Origin: a bacterium | GTDB taxonomy: Bacteria > Chlamydiota > Chlamydiia > Chlamydiales > SM23-39 | Direction of reading: 5' to 3' | DNA: 5,653 nt | Assembly: GCA_021818045.1 (NCBI GenBank) | Contig: JAKAFF010000105.1 | Span: 1 to 5,653 of the forward strand | Shown: one piece after another, positions 5,184 through 5,653 of the stretch | Layout of the letters: every line of letters starts with the position of its first letter | How positions within the stretch are numbered: the stretch's first letter is position 1 | Notes under the pieces: generated by a model | What the model saw: the letters and a program-made list of their open reading frames with translations, nothing else | Told to the model about the DNA's origin: nothing | The model's database searches: none | Made by a program: the position numbers and the translations under genes

Positions 5184-5653
5184 GACGCTTGCGCGGAAAT
5201 TTTTGCCCAATCCTTTCGATCGCATGCTGCGCAAATTGGCGCGCAAAGGAGGAAGGCGGATTTTGTTCGGTTGGAATCGAGGGCTGGGAGATATTGCACT
5301 AGGGCTTTATGCAATGGTGCAACGAGCTCGAGAATTGGTGCCCAATGTCGAGGTGACTTTTATGGCGCGCTCTAATTTGCGCGACGGATTTTCCATGTTG
5401 GAAGGGGTCCAAGTGATCGTCGCTCCTCATTGGAGACGAGGCGAGCCATACGCCATTGATGCTGCCATAAAAAAAGAGTTTGATCTGGTGATTGAAAAAC
5501 CAAGTCCTACGGATTGGGTATTTTGGCAGCGCGGCGTTGTAGTTCCTCGATTAAAATGGGATGCAGCACATGACAGGCTTTATGAAAAATTTGCCATGTC
5601 AAGCAGCTTTACATTTATCGGTGTGCAAATCTCTGCAGAGACGAATTATGGTT
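5176..5653 (+). CDS. Partial GT9-like glycosyltransferase (heptosyltransferase-related), runs off window
   Basis: The frame is open from the ATG at 5176 to the window end (159 full codons). A basic N-terminus (FRTLARKF, RMLRKLARKGGRR) precedes ILFGWNRGLGDIALGLYAM (29-47). There R-G-L-G-D fills the place of the family's V-G-D motif and starts a Rossmann-like fold. EVTFMARSNL (59-68) and FDLVIEKP (102-109) fit later strands. FIGVQISAETNYG at 147-159 corresponds to IGVNPGASYG of WaaF, entry to the nucleotide-sugar domain. It overlaps the waaF stop by 8 nt, with GGAGCAGG (5159-5166) ahead of it, so it is probably co-translated with waaF. It is likely another LPS-core sugar transferase. It is more diverged than WaaF, so donor and acceptor cannot be named, and its C-terminal half is not visible. 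Confidence 0.8.
   Translation, partial: MFRTLARKFLPNPFDRMLRKLARKGGRRILFGWNRGLGDIALGLYAMVQRARELVPNVEVTFMARSNLRDGFSMLEGVQVIVAPHWRRGEPYAIDAAIKKEFDLVIEKPSPTDWVFWQRGVVVPRLKWDAAHDRLYEKFAMSSSFTFIGVQISAETNYG

Overview
The window reads as a bacterial chromosome segment, most likely from a Chlamydia-like (environmental) member of the phylum Chlamydiota. The main evidence is RuvC: its central block (QFVSKNVQSTIKLGMAKG, then LAAA and VVGHGGASK) resembles the chlamydial RuvC pattern as I remember it. The heptosyltransferase genes argue against Chlamydiaceae proper, whose LPS has no heptose. The assignment is inference from memory, not from a search.

Left part (about 1-2620, minus strand): a compact housekeeping operon ruvC-ruvA-mnmE. 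RuvC is the Holliday-junction resolvase, RuvA the junction-binding partner of the RuvB motor, and MnmE the GTPase of tRNA wobble-uridine modification. ruvA starts inside ruvC (97-nt same-strand overlap), and mnmE follows ruvA after 24 nt. Downstream of mnmE lie a 54-nt dispersed repeat and a near-perfect 45-nt hairpin at the window edge.

Middle part (about 2638-4169): an AT-rich, accessory-looking stretch. It has two minus-strand genes of unknown function (2732-3283 and 3430-3954), each with its own sigma70-like promoter. The proteins share a short hydrophobic motif and may be diverged paralogues. A second copy of the dispersed repeat overlaps the stop codon of the second gene and carries a small terminator-like hairpin. 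A large imperfect hairpin lies between the first gene and ruvC.

Right part (4170-5653, plus strand): a glycosyltransferase family 9 cluster. A complete waaF-like heptosyltransferase II gene overlaps by 8 nt a second GT9-like gene that runs off the window. Together they suggest an LPS inner-core assembly operon, transcribed divergently from the accessory genes.

No tRNA, rRNA, CRISPR array, transposase or phage gene was seen. No clearly new multi-gene system is evident. The least explained parts are the paired unknown genes, the dispersed repeat and the hairpins.
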